From Saccoglossus kowalevskii (taxonomy: Eukaryota > Hemichordata > Enteropneusta > Harrimaniidae): a stretch of 14,640 bases of DNA. The translations under genes and the position numbers were made by a program. Location: positions 350,121 to 364,760 of the forward strand of contig NW_003151756.1 of the NCBI RefSeq assembly GCF_000003605.2, in the 5' to 3' direction. Positions 1-8,467 of the stretch are shown one piece after another. Position 1 is the stretch's first letter. Every line of letters starts with the position of its first letter. The notes beneath the pieces were generated by a model, which searched no databases, was not told where the DNA came from, and was given only the letters and a program-made list of their open reading frames with translations.

Positions 1-1516
1 GAAACCCATATTTTAATTCTGAATTCTGAAAACAAGCGTAGAAAATATAACTGAGATCTTCAATCTGTCATCTAGTGAAACAACTGTGTTTCAATGATTA
101 TACTTAAAATAGTATTGGAATTTCTTTTAAAAATCGACATGAACAACGAGGCATATTTTTGCTAGTGAAATAGTATTTATTTCTCTTTCTTCATCACATA
201 TCCTCCTCCAATTACCATGGTTACATAGGTTTGTAATCTCCTATTGGCTGTAGGTCTTGACAACATTTTGGATTAAAGCAAAAAAAAAATATGCAGGTTT
301 TATTTTGTGAAAGGTGGCAAAATTAACTTTGGCACTCAACGCATTTGTACAGTTATAATCAAGCTGTCAATTAAATCCAAATGCAATTCTCAGTGAAGAA
401 ATATGTATACATTTATCATAATATAAATAATTGCTAGGAAAATAATTTGCCATTCCTATTCTGTTTATCTTATAATGAAACTAATTTGATATGTCTTCTC
501 AGAGTGAAAATAAAAAACAACATTAGCATATATCAGCTTTGATATAACTTATTATCGATTCCGATAAAAGTGATAATGAATACCAGCTTATATAGTAGAT
601 AATTATTGATGAGAGGCAGCAGGAGTGACTTATTAATGTGAAAAATCAAGACTGTTTAGAAAAGTAAATGAAATAACTCTTCCACTGATTATTGATGAGA
701 CTGCATGGATAATCATTACTGCTCAATAAAGTGAACAAATCAGAGGATGCAATCCATTCTATATATAAACATACAGAATGTATTATTGATCTTTGAGTAT
801 ACTATCAAACCCTACATGTGGACATGATAATCTAAATTACACACCAGACATGTTGACAACCATTGAATTCTAAGTCTATATAGCTGTTGTGTTTTGTTGG
901 ATATCGGCATCAATAATAATTTTTAAGAATAAAATTTAGTGTGAAACTTCAAAAAAAACAAATCTAAATGTTTTGTCAACTGGTTTTAGTTTATTGAATA
1001 AATATGTCTGTGAATCTCAAATTATTTTGACTCTATTTTCATTAAATCTTTGAAGCACCAGAAATTTAGCATCATCAATTAACACAGCAGTCCTTCTTAG
1101 TAACAACTGTTGCTAGGTTCAGTAATTTCAATGTGTTTGACATAGATCACTGAGGTCATTTTCTGTTCCGGGAGATTGACACAGGTGATGATGCATGATG
1201 CTGATACCCTATTCTGTTCTAATATGAGTTTTGAGTTACTTTGTTGAACTCAGTAAAAATACATATAAACAAATCAATGCTGTAATACATTTTCTTTACC
1301 AGTCTCCTGTTATTTCTCAATCTTAGTGAAGGAAATCTCCTCTTCTCTGCTGATATTATTAACGTAATATCTAATACGATGGAGACAATTGTAACTATGG
1401 AGCCTTAAGCTAATATTAATATTTCACCATCTATACATCATTAATGTGGCTTGTCAAAACAACTGTAAAATTGAAATGTAGGCTACCCCTTACATTTAAA
1501 AACAAAAACACATACC
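1..1516. other. AT-rich stretch with no recognised feature
   Basis: No open frame of note, no tandem array and no clear inverted-repeat element was seen. The only small regularity is a 13-base direct repeat, ATTATTGATGAGA, near 605 and 688. Many AATAAA-like strings occur, but at this base composition they are expected by chance. It could be intron or intergenic DNA. Confidence 0.6.
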
Positions 1517-1670
1517 ATATTTGTTCTATTAGAAGTGCATCTCCATTATAAACACTTATAAATTAAAAATTGCATGTGTTGTATAGCGAATCATTAAATA
1601 TGACTTATTTTTGCCATAGACACACACTTGTAACGTACCCGTGTGCATGGTCTTCTAATACAGCAAATAT
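1517..1670. repeat. Foldback element, candidate short inverted-repeat transposon
   Basis: The left arm at 1517-1535 (ATATTTGTTCTATTAGAAG) matches the reverse complement of the right arm at 1652-1670 at 17 of 19 positions, and similar bases continue inward (GTGCATC against ATGCAC). Related arm sequences recur inverted at about 2609-2630 and 2868-2887 (GCACTACTAATAGA) and in the same sense at about 10309-10332 (TATTTGCTCTATTTGAAATG). An inner string TCATTAAATATGACTTATTT at about 1590 has relatives at 2820 and 10360. Together these suggest an old dispersed family of about 150 bp. No target-site duplication is clear, so the superfamily is unknown. Confidence 0.45.
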
Positions 1671-1762
1671 ATACATTTGAACAGCTTTCTTTCTACTAAG
1701 GATCACCTACATTTCCATTTTTACCTTTTTACTTGAAAACAAAAATACATTACTATATTGTA

Positions 1763-1837
1763 TCAGAGGTACATTACTTGGGGTTTGCAACGCGCATAGT
1801 ACTGTATGGTGACATCATGCCAAGATCTCATTCAAGT
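1763..1837 (+). mobile_element. Solo terminus of a TCAGAGG-ended MITE
   Basis: These 75 bases match 11819-11893 without gaps at 72 positions, starting TCAGAGGTACATTACTTGGG and ending ATTCAAGT. The preceding TA is shared with the other copy. Similarity stops abruptly at 1838, where a short (TA)n run begins, and no matching right end follows. It is therefore a truncated or recombined copy of the complete element at 11819-12221. The open frames crossing it are a by-product of the repeat. Confidence 0.8.
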
Positions 1838-2400
1838 ATATATATATATGCGGTAATAGAGGAATTAATACACAACTACATGAATATTGAAATTCGACAG
1901 CACTGTTTCGTAAGGTCTTGTACCTTACAAAAATATGTCTCATCACTTTAATAGAATGTGTCTTGCGTATAACAAAAATTGACATACTCTGTGACAAACA
2001 GACTAATAAAATTAATACTCTCTTAAATTATACAAAGCACTATTTTTTTTACAGGCGTGCAATAAAATAATATTTGACCATACTTCGCCATGAAAACAGC
2101 TACCCAAATGATGATTTCTCTGTATAACCCTATGTTTCATAGGAAAATAATTTGTATGTACAATAAAACTGCCAACCAAATGAATAATGCAGCACTTTGC
2201 ATGTTTTTATAGTGTGAATTTGTATGTACTCAGTGATGAACTAGCGGGTTCCTTGATCCTATTTACAGTATTAATATGTTTAGCCATCTTACAGACATGT
2301 TCAAAATAGTGTTAAAAATGCACTCAAACCAAAAATTGCATTTATTTTATACTGAACTGAGTAAGATTTATATTGTCCATAGACACACCTGTGTAATTTA
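1838..2400. other. AT-rich stretch with no recognised feature
   Basis: It begins with a short (TA)n microsatellite (about 1837-1849) at the broken edge of the MITE end. The rest is AT-rich with frequent stops and no supported gene or repeat. Confidence 0.55.
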
Positions 2401-2590
2401 TTGTAAAATACTTTATTTTCGCTTGGAATTAGTTTTCGCTATTTTCGCTGAAGGAATGATTCAGTGAAAATAAAATCTAGCAACTTTTTTCCTATGTTTT
2501 ACATTTCAACTGAAAATTTAATTTCATACAAAACACCCAAAAATTCTTTTCAGTAAAAATTAATTTCTGCTAAAATAAAGTATTTTACAG
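2401..2590 (+). mobile_element. TA-flanked MITE with TGTAAAATACTTTATTTT ends, copy 1
   Basis: A 190-bp element with inverted ends: TTGTAAAATACTTTATTTTC on the left and the reverse complement of CTGTAAAATACTTTATTTT on the right. TA dinucleotides flank it at 2399-2400 and 2591-2592, the target duplication expected of Tc1/mariner-like and some other DNA transposons. The subterminal string TTCGCTATTTTCGCTGAAGG is shared with copy 2 at 9531-9826. There is no coding capacity, so it would depend on a transposase from elsewhere. The open frame crossing its left end is not a gene. Confidence 0.8.
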
Positions 2591-2600
2591 TATATATTAA

Positions 2601-2890
2601 TGTAAATGCACTACTAATAGAATAAATAATACTATAAGGTTATTACGAGGTCGGCGGAGGTCGATACGACAGTGTACAGTGTAATCATTCCATATTTGGA
2701 ATTCGCACTTCCTAATATGGTAGAATGAAAATACCCCGTAAAATACTGCAAAATTACGGCATGCTGTAACTTATGGCGTTATGGTGACAGATGTATAATA
2801 ATATATTGTATACAGGTTCATTAAAATGTGACTTGTTTGACATGTCATTTATGTATTAAAGTGCGTGCACTACTAATAGAGCAAATACTG
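2601..2890. repeat. Pair of direct-repeat arms related to the 1517-1670 foldback family
   Basis: TGCACTACTAATAGA occurs at about 2608 and again at about 2867, each followed by an A/T-rich match (AATAAATAAT against GCAAATACTG). Both look like right-hand arms of the foldback family at 1517-1670. Between them lies an imperfect hairpin: left arm 2686-2702 (TCATTCCATATTTGGAA) and right arm 2710-2729 (TTCCTAATATGGTAGAATGA), with three extra bases on the right. The segment may be two nested or degraded copies. Limits are approximate. Confidence 0.35.
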
Positions 2891-3103
2891 TATTCATTCT
2901 AGACACAATATAGAGATTACTGAGTAATAATAATGTTTTAATTTGGTGGCAATTTAAAGCATTTGAAAATATGACTGATTTTATCAATTGGGAATTAAAT
3001 AATGAATTCTGACAAAAATATGCTGAAGAGTTGTTTTCCTGAAATAAAAACTGCTAGTATTGGTCTTAAGCTCAAAAGTTGTTTATTTTTAATAACCTTG
3101 CAG
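2891..3103. other. AT-rich stretch ending in a splice-acceptor-like tract
   Basis: Nothing gene-like is seen until the T-rich run that ends in AACCTTGCAG at 3094-3103, a good match to an intron 3' end. This tract is the main reason for proposing the exon that follows. Confidence 0.3.
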
Positions 3104-3328
3104 AACTGATTTTCAGGTTATTTGAAATATTAGGTCTTAGTATGTATTTAAAATGCATGACAGTGACGGATGACAGAGAAAATGAAAGTCAGTTAATTAT
3201 CTCACCCCTGTCATATCACAAATTAGAGGAATGTTTTTCGGTACATGTTTCCATAGTAAATTGTTTTATTTGCATGTTGTTGGATGAAGAATCACTTATA
3301 CCTATTGAAGTTTTCAAATTGAAGACAG
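3104..3328 (+). CDS. Candidate internal exon, unidentified protein
   Basis: An open frame runs from 3079 to 3378 on the plus strand. It is bounded by an acceptor-like TAACCTTGCAG ending at 3103 and a donor-like AAGACAG/GTGACG after 3328, which would give a 225-base exon that starts and ends in phase 1. The 75 or so residues have a balanced soluble-protein composition with acidic clusters (VTDDRENESQ and LLDEESLIP) and several cysteines (CFSVHVSIVNCFICM). I do not recognise a family. An open frame of this length is not rare by chance in 14.6 kb of AT-rich DNA, so the splice sites carry most of the weight. The phase fits the next candidate exon at 4521. It could equally be chance or an old repeat remnant. 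Confidence 0.25.
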
Positions 3329-3555
3329 GTGACGACAATACATGTACTTCATTATTTCCTGTTTATGTCATTTTTTAATTTAATTAATATTGATCTTTCA
3401 GTATTTCATTCATTCATTCTTTTCATTACATTTCTTTTAAGTGTTTGACTACTGTTATTTGAAATATTATTTTCGTTGTTTTTGTTCAGATGCTAGTTTT
3501 TAGTTGCCTTGACATAAATTTACTAGAAACAATTCAATTTTCCGATGCTAATTAA
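3329..3555. other. AT-rich spacer before the first TTAA MITE
   Basis: No supported feature except a short ATTC-type run at about 3407-3425. It would be intronic if the flanking exon candidates are real. Confidence 0.4.
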
Positions 3556-3776
3556 CCTTTTCACCACCAGTTCCCTTTTTTCATCACAAAATAGTCCTAT
3601 TTATAGTCTGCACTTTCTTTCAAAGGATTTGGACAAAAATAGCCAAATGTTTTGAGTAAAAACTGAAAATTTACCCAAAGTGTGTCTGTTGCCTCCAAAA
3701 TTAAGGTTAATTTCCAGAAATATTGAAAAATATAAAAAATTATGAAATTTGGGTGAGAAAGTGGTGGTGAAAAAGG
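3556..3776 (-). mobile_element. piggyBac-like TTAA MITE, copy 1 (reverse orientation)
   Basis: A 221-bp element with ends CCTTTTCACCACCAG on the left and GTGGTGGTGAAAAAGG on the right. The left flank is TTAA (3552-3555) and the right flank TTAT (3777-3780), one base from a perfect TTAA duplication. TTAA targets and CC-plus-T ends are typical of piggyBac-type transposons. The reverse complement aligns along its whole length with copies at 11431 and 13480, sharing internal strings such as CAATATTTCTGGAAA and a relative of GAGCCAACAGA. It has no coding capacity and is presumably mobilised in trans. Confidence 0.85.
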
Positions 3777-4480
3777 TTATATATTATTATATATTTCCTC
3801 CAATTATGCACAATGTACCAATGTAGATGTGTCTGTTAGATTATGGTGCAATACAGAGAAGCAGGTTTTTACCCTATGAGGAAATATTATAAAATTCAAA
3901 ATTTGTTTTTTTTATGTATTAATACAACCTTGAGATTTTGACAGAATCGCAAAGATCTAATAATGTCTACTTCACCGAGCAGAGCTAGTAGTCATATTAC
4001 TGTTTGGCTGCTATTGACTGTGTCGGTGTCAGCGTCAACGTCAGCGTCAGTCATATTTGTTCATTTTTTTATAGTAAGATATCTTAAATTCTGTAATACT
4101 TATGATTACTTTTGTTATTTTTAGTAAAAAGTGATATTACTTCTTCAGGAAAATTGCTATCCCATTTGCTTTGATATTTTATGTATAAACAATATTTCTG
4201 TCAATTGTGGCTTCTTATTGAAAATGACTGTCTTGGATTGACCTCTCAGATTTGTTCATTTTAAATGAGAATAATTTTAGTTCTCTTATTTTTGTGAATA
4301 TTTGTTTTCATTTCTGATGTCTTTTTTGAAAATTACCAAACTAATTGTTTTGAAACTTTGTATGTAGATGTCTTAGATGACTTTCCTTATCAGATTAATT
4401 CATTTAGTGTCGATATTTAAACTCAGATTTTCTCATTCTAGTGTATTTCAGTACAGGTATTCTTGTTATCTTGAAAATAG
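3777..4480. other. AT-rich stretch with a short hexamer microsatellite
   Basis: The only clear structure is an imperfect six-base tandem run, GTCGGTGTCAGCGTCAACGT and following, at about 4022-4052, four to five degenerate GTCAGC units, which is GC-rich relative to its surroundings. A good acceptor-like tract, TTTTCTCATTCTAG, ends at 4441, but the frame beyond it closes within 40 bases. Nothing else is supported. Confidence 0.45.
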
Positions 4481-4520
4481 ATTGATTTGATATTTCTTTC
4501 CCATCATGCATCTGAAAGAG

Positions 4521-4669
4521 CAGCTGTATCAGCTGACAGGCTACTTGAATTTTGCTGGAATTATGGGGTCTACCAGGGCTTCAATTTCTCATGTCTGAGA
4601 ATGCTTAGAAAACTGGTTAATATTTGCAATTTTTTTCATATAATTCTGGATGGAAAGATGATTCGGGAG
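4521..4669 (+). CDS. Candidate internal exon, unidentified protein
   Basis: A plus-strand frame open from 4481 to 4714 contains a protein-like run including VSADRLLEFCWNYGV and FSCLRMLRKLVNI, which looks like alpha-helical segments. It reaches a near-consensus donor, ATTCGGGAG/GTAAGA, after 4669, ending in phase 0. The acceptor is less certain. AG ending at 4520, after a tract ATTTCTTTCCCATC, would join in phase to the candidate exon ending at 3328; AG at 4480 is an alternative in another phase. I cannot name a family. The strong donor and the amino-acid composition are the evidence. The weak acceptor and short length keep confidence low. Confidence 0.25.
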
Positions 4670-4839
4670 GTAAGATGTGCTCTAAGTATATTGAAGATGT
4701 ATTCTTATAAATAAAAACATAATACCGGTAATTTATTTACTCTTATGCATACAAGAAAGACACACTCACCAAATTGTTTAAACATGCAAGGTCAAATTTA
4801 ATGAATATTCTGATGTACTGGTAAATTACAACTAGTGAT
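4670..4839. other. AT-rich spacer between the exon candidate and the 912-bp element
   Basis: It starts with the donor-like GTAAGATG and holds nothing else recognised. The base composition changes sharply towards GC beyond the element's left end. Confidence 0.4.
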
Positions 4840-4953
4840 AATAGTTGTGTTCACGTTACACGAAGTACGGGCTAAGATTAAAGCTGATTTAGGCTTATCT
4901 AGCATATTAGCATTTCGGCTAGACCCAATTGCATCCACGCACAGGGCCAGTCG

Positions 4954-4967
4954 TTAGCACGAGCTAA
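4954..4967 (+). repeat. Left subterminal palindrome TTAGCACGAGCTAA
   Basis: It differs by one base from the reverse complement of the four right-hand 14-mers in the same element. More degenerate relatives lie further left (TACGGGCTAA at about 4866 and TTAGCATTTCGGCTAG at 4907-4922). Such subterminal repeats often serve as transposase-binding sites in other DNA transposons; that role here is inferred. Confidence 0.6.
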
Positions 4968-4999
4968 GGGACGCCATCAGTCGGTGACCTTTGGCAAGC

Positions 5000-5045
5000 C
5001 GCTATACTCGGGGGCGGAGCTACGTCACAGACGTTCCACGTTGCT
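5000..5045. promoter_or_regulatory. GC-box and CRE-like motifs inside the 912-bp element
   Basis: The string GGGGGCGGAGC at about 5011 resembles an Sp1-type GC box and is followed directly by TACGTCAC, which reads GTGACGTA on the minus strand, like a CRE/ATF site. Nearby on the minus strand, at about 5481-5487, is CCAAAATGGCAACC, which resembles a start codon in good context, although its frame closes after 17 codons. These could be remnants of a captured promoter and first exon, or chance in a GC-rich block. No activity can be claimed from sequence. Confidence 0.2.
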
Positions 5046-5558
5046 AAGACGCGCACCACTGTAACATGCATTTCTATGGGCTCTGTGCACGCTGCTGTGG
5101 AACTCCGGTCGAGCCGGTGAAAATTCGAGAAAACAACACAAACTTAACTTTGAAGTAATCCTGAACAACCGAATTTATATATGTTACACAAGTAGGGCTA
5201 ATCTTGTTACACTGTTCAGGGGAGTCTCAACAACCATCCCAAAGTACCGTTTTCTGACATGTTTCTTTTTAGTTTTGAAGCGACGTGCATGGAACGTGAG
5301 AGAAGACGGACCCAACTTATTTGAATGAACAGAAACAGTATACAACGGCGTAACAGAATACAGTTTTATTAATGCATGTCGTAGACAGCGAACCAAATTT
5401 TTTTTTCTACGATTAGAGCTGCTGTACGCTCTACCACAGCGACGGAATCAGTGTGGAAGTGTGTACACTGAGCTCGGTTGCCATTTTGGGAATGAGAAAG
5501 TTGGATATATTTGATCACATGCATAATGTTCACACCCAAAGGTCGCCGCAGAGGACGC

Positions 5559-5732
5559 TCAGCCCTGGGCTAAGCGTTTGCGCACACTTCGTTAGCCCGT
5601 GCTAAGGTTTTAGACCACGTCTTAAATTTGGATCAGATTTAACCCATACTTAGCATTCCTTAGCCCGTGCTAAGCGTTCATGCATGTTTGCTTAGCACGG
5701 GCTAAGGAATTTGACCTCTTAGCCCGTGCTAA
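5559..5732 (+). repeat. Cluster of four exact and one degenerate 14-bp palindromes
   Basis: TTAGCCCGTGCTAA starts at 5592, 5660 and 5719, and its complement TTAGCACGGGCTAA at 5692. A degenerate form, AGCCCTGGGCTAA, lies at about 5561. The arms TTAGC/GCTAA are perfect around an asymmetric CCGT core, so each site has a direction, and the third exact site is flipped. Between and beside them recur variants of GTTCAYGCAY (for example GCGTTCATGCATG and GTGCGTGAACGC). Spacing is irregular (68, 32 and 27 bases), so this is not a simple tandem repeat. Confidence 0.75.
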
Positions 5733-5757
5733 GGAGCTGTGCGTGAACGCAACTAAT

Positions 5758-6129
5758 ATGTGTTAAAGACAATAATTCATGTTAGAGATCTTAGCATATG
5801 CTGAGTGTTGAGATCAGGTTGGTATGTACCAATATGTGTGTGAACAGTCTGGGCTGAAATATACTTGATTTTTGTTCTTATCTCTGTTACCCATGTATTA
5901 GCATTAAGACAAATAACAGAAACTGCTGTATCTTTACAGATAGGTCCTATACATCCTATATTTTAACCTTTTCAAAATATAGTTCAGAACACATTTTTTT
6001 TTATTAGCTTGGGTTTCAAATTTTTTTTTTTCAATCAAACAGGTTGTGTTTTTAATTTACTTTTTTCAAATAGAGCTACATGTATTCACTTGGTAATCCA
6101 CATATACAGTAATATCACCTTTGTCTTAA
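5758..6129. other. AT-rich spacer before the minisatellite
   Basis: It contains long T runs (near 5995, 6020 and 6060) and a TACATGTA octamer at about 6076. There is no supported gene or mobile element. Confidence 0.5.
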
Positions 6130-6737
6130 AAATTATTAAATATAAGGAAGGGCCCTACGTACAACCAAATTATTAAATATAAGGGAGGGCCCTACGTACA
6201 ACCAAATTATTAAATATAAGGGAGGGCCCTATGTACAACCAAATTATTAAATATAAGGAAGGGCCCTACGTACAACCAAATTATTAAATATAAGGAAGGG
6301 CCCTACATACAACCAAATTATTAAATATAAGGAAGGGCCCTACGTACAACCAAATTATTAAATATAAGGGAGGACCCTACGTACAACCAAATTATTAAAT
6401 GTAAGGGAGGGCCCTACGTACAACCAAATTATTAAATATAAGGAAGGGCCCTATGTACAACCAAATTATTAAATATAAGGAAGGGCCCTACGTACAACCA
6501 AATTATTAAATATAAGGAAGGGCCCTACATACAACCAAATTATTAAATATAAGGAAGGGCCCTACGTACAACCAAATTATTAAATATAAGGGAGGGCCCT
6601 ACGTACAACCAAATTATTAAATGTAAGGGAGGGCCCTACGTACAACCAAATTATTAAATATAAGGGAGGGCCCTACGTACAACCAAATTATTAAATATAA
6701 GGGAGGGCTCTACGTACAACCAAATTATTAAATATAA
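6130..6737. repeat. 37-bp minisatellite, 16 full units plus a partial
   Basis: Units start every 37 bases from 6130 to 6685, with a 16-base partial at 6722-6737. The unit begins AAATTATTAAATATAAGG and ends AGGGCCCTACGTACAACC, so each carries two adjacent six-base palindromes, GGGCCC and TACGTA. Variation is confined to a few sites: an A/G switch in AAGGAAGGG against AAGGGAGGG, ATATAAG against ATGTAAG in units 8 and 14, GGACCC in unit 7, GGCTCT in unit 16, and CpG loss in units 3, 5, 9 and 11. Because 37 is not a multiple of three and each unit has TAA stops, the array is not coding. Confidence 0.97.
6204..6647. repeat. Six-unit higher-order duplication within the minisatellite
   Basis: Units 3-8 (6204-6425) and 9-14 (6426-6647) carry the same ordered series of variants: TATGTA, TACGTA, TACATA, TACGTA, then a GGGAGG-type unit, then the ATGTAAG unit. 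The two 222-bp blocks differ at only two positions (the A/G switch in the first unit and GGACCC against GGGCCC in the fifth). This indicates a single recent block duplication by unequal exchange or slippage, on top of older unit-by-unit growth. Confidence 0.9.
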
Positions 6738-7171
6738 TGTTCATAGACATCCTATTACTACACCAATATTACTTTACCATATTATGAGGCATCCCCCCCT
6801 AGGAGGGGCTCAAGATGAAAACCTTCATTACCTGAGGCTAAAAGTAGATCTAGTGAATGTATAAATTTACAATCCGAGTCCTTGTGGATCATCTAGGTCT
6901 ATCAGTATTCTAAAAAAAATGCCTTATATACATGCCTTATGATAATTTCAAAAATTATCTACAAACTAATAACATGTTCTAGTTGTATAACTTAGGTCTG
7001 TAGGCTCAAAGAGAAATGAGCTACCTTTTTTTGTTCAATGTTTTGTAATACAGAACCCAAATTACCTTTGTAATACTAAATGAGTATTATAACATATGTT
7101 TATGTGATAATGATGCTATCATGCAAATTGTTGGAAAATGAATTTTTGTTCAAACAAAATTTCAATTCTAG
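6738..7171. other. AT-rich stretch with no recognised gene
   Basis: A short near-palindrome, CCCCCCTAGGAGGGG, lies at about 6795, and a small direct repeat, ACCTTTGTAATAC, at about 7060. Nothing gene-like is supported. Confidence 0.5.
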
Positions 7172-7250
7172 CGATGGAGGTGTTATTCGCATGAACATTT
7201 TAAATGTTTCTTTGATTTTTAGTTACATGTATACACTAGTACACACCCAT
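7172..7250 (+). CDS. Very weak exon candidate bounded by splice-like sites
   Basis: A tract TTTCAATTCTAG ends at 7171, and a strong donor-like CAT/GTAAGTAT follows 7250, enclosing 79 bases. One frame is open right through, beginning DGGVIRMNILNVSL. If instead it followed the candidate exon ending at 4669 in phase 0, it would read 16 codons to a TAG. The residues have no recognisable signature, and splice-like strings of this quality are expected by chance in AT-rich DNA. It is recorded mainly so the donor is not overlooked. Confidence 0.1.
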
Positions 7251-8467
7251 GTAAGTATCTAAATTTTACAAATGCTGTAAGTGATAAAAAATGCAGTGAT
7301 TTATATACAGCCTTAAGCATCTGATATTTCACATTTCTACCAATATATTTGTGCATAAGATCAAGGTCGTTTGTAGGCATAAACAAATTTTTGTGATTTT
7401 AACCCGTCATCAAATTTTTTGAATTAAAATTTTTTTTTTTTAAGAATTCATGTTAAAACAATATTTTAGTTTTCTAATAATTCTAGACAGCTCTAAGTTC
7501 CTCTCTTTTAACTACATATGATTTTTTTTTACCAGACGAAATTTTGAGATATGGTGAAAACTTTTTCACCATGGAAACCAATAATAATATAAGCGCAATT
7601 TTCACTGATGTTTGACCTGTGTTTTATGCCCTGTGACAATTTTATGGAACAACAACATAAAATAAAAACCATCAAAGAAATCCAATTATTTGTTGTAATT
7701 GTAGTCAACTACGTTAATATTTAACTATTTAAGTATTTCCTTCAAAATTCATGACTTCAAATTTCATTCCCAGGGTGCAAAGGAAATATATTTTTTTTTT
7801 ATGTATATGAGATTATTTCTGCTACATGTATCTATATACCTATCTGAGTTGATCTAGTGTCTGATATGTGCCAGCTGTGATAAACCCACACTTATTGTAT
7901 AGTACACTACTACAAAGTATTATCGTATCAAAAGTGCATCTACACTAAAAGTAAATATGTAAACCAAAATGTAACTTTAGTTTATGGTAATTAGAATTTT
8001 ATGATGCAATTTTTCCAGACATTATTAAAGTTCTGTAGCAGCAAAATGATTTCACTGCAGTGTTCTTGAATCTATATCAGCGACTATAAAAAACATAATT
8101 TTTAGGTGCTAGGAAGGAATTGATGCATAAATTAAAATACCTACGTGTCTAGAAAGTCAGAGAAAATTGCCAAAAATTGTTGCAGTGAAGATATTTCATT
8201 AAAGTTTTTATTCCTTTGAATGCTATTATGTTTCCCTCCAACATTTTTTATTGCAACATTTCACATATTTTTTTGTTAATTTTGGACCACAGCTCTTAAT
8301 ATTTCTTTCTCATTATTGAAAAAATATTTAAAAATAAATTACTTTTTGTGATAAAACTTGACTTTTGTACTCAATGGGTTAAGGTCACAGTCATTTGTGG
8401 GAAATGTAGTCCTTGCATCACTCCTGTATTGTAAAATACTGAATATTTCAAGCTGCCGAAGTGAATA
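7251..8467. other. AT-rich stretch with one perfect palindrome
   Basis: The clearest structure is the inverted repeat ATGGTGAAAA-CT-TTTTCACCAT at 7551-7572 (10-base arms, 2-base spacer). It also contains TTAACCC at 7399 and GGGTTAA at 8376-8382, which might be the ends of a roughly 980-bp TTAA-flanked element, but their inner sequences agree poorly. Long T runs are common. No gene is supported. Confidence 0.45.

Larger units (their letters stand above)
4843..5754 (+). mobile_element. 912-bp GC-rich non-autonomous DNA transposon with subterminal palindromes
   Basis: The ends are inverted: AGTTGTGTTCACG on the left against the reverse complement of CGTGAACGCAACT on the right (12 of 13). Both are followed inward by a GGGCTAAGA-type string. 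The flanks are AAT at 4840-4842 and 5755-5757, giving a 3-bp target duplication; if the ends are trimmed by one base, the flanks read as TA on both sides. Four exact copies of a palindromic 14-mer, TTAGCCCGTGCTAA or its complement, lie near the right end (5592, 5660, 5692, 5719), and a one-base variant lies near the left at 4954. The core (about 4930-5560) is far more GC-rich than the window. It encodes no recognisable transposase. Superfamily is not assigned. Confidence 0.8.

Noticed and set aside
1733-1997. Open frames on both strands at 1733-1951 and 1815-1997
   Set aside because: They cross a truncated MITE end and a TA microsatellite and have no protein-like signature.
4022-4052. GTCAGC-type hexamer run as coding repeat
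   Set aside because: It is short and imperfect, and the flanking frames close quickly. It is better called a degenerate microsatellite.
5184-5396. 70-codon minus-strand frame within the 912-bp transposon, with a basic stretch
   Set aside because: There is no transposase motif, and the element shows no other coding capacity. It is probably an incidental frame in the less AT-rich core.
6130-6737. CRISPR array
   Set aside because: Units are contiguous with a 37-base period and no unique spacers, and the surrounding DNA is eukaryotic in style.
6790-6808. CCCCCCTAGGAGGGG near-palindrome
   Set aside because: It is too short and isolated to interpret.
7399-8382. TTAA-CCC at 7399 and GGG-TTAA at 8376-8382 as ends of a piggyBac-like element of about 980 bp
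   Set aside because: Beyond CCC the proposed ends (CCCGTCATCAAA and CCCATTGAGTAC) agree poorly, and TTAA is common in AT-rich DNA.
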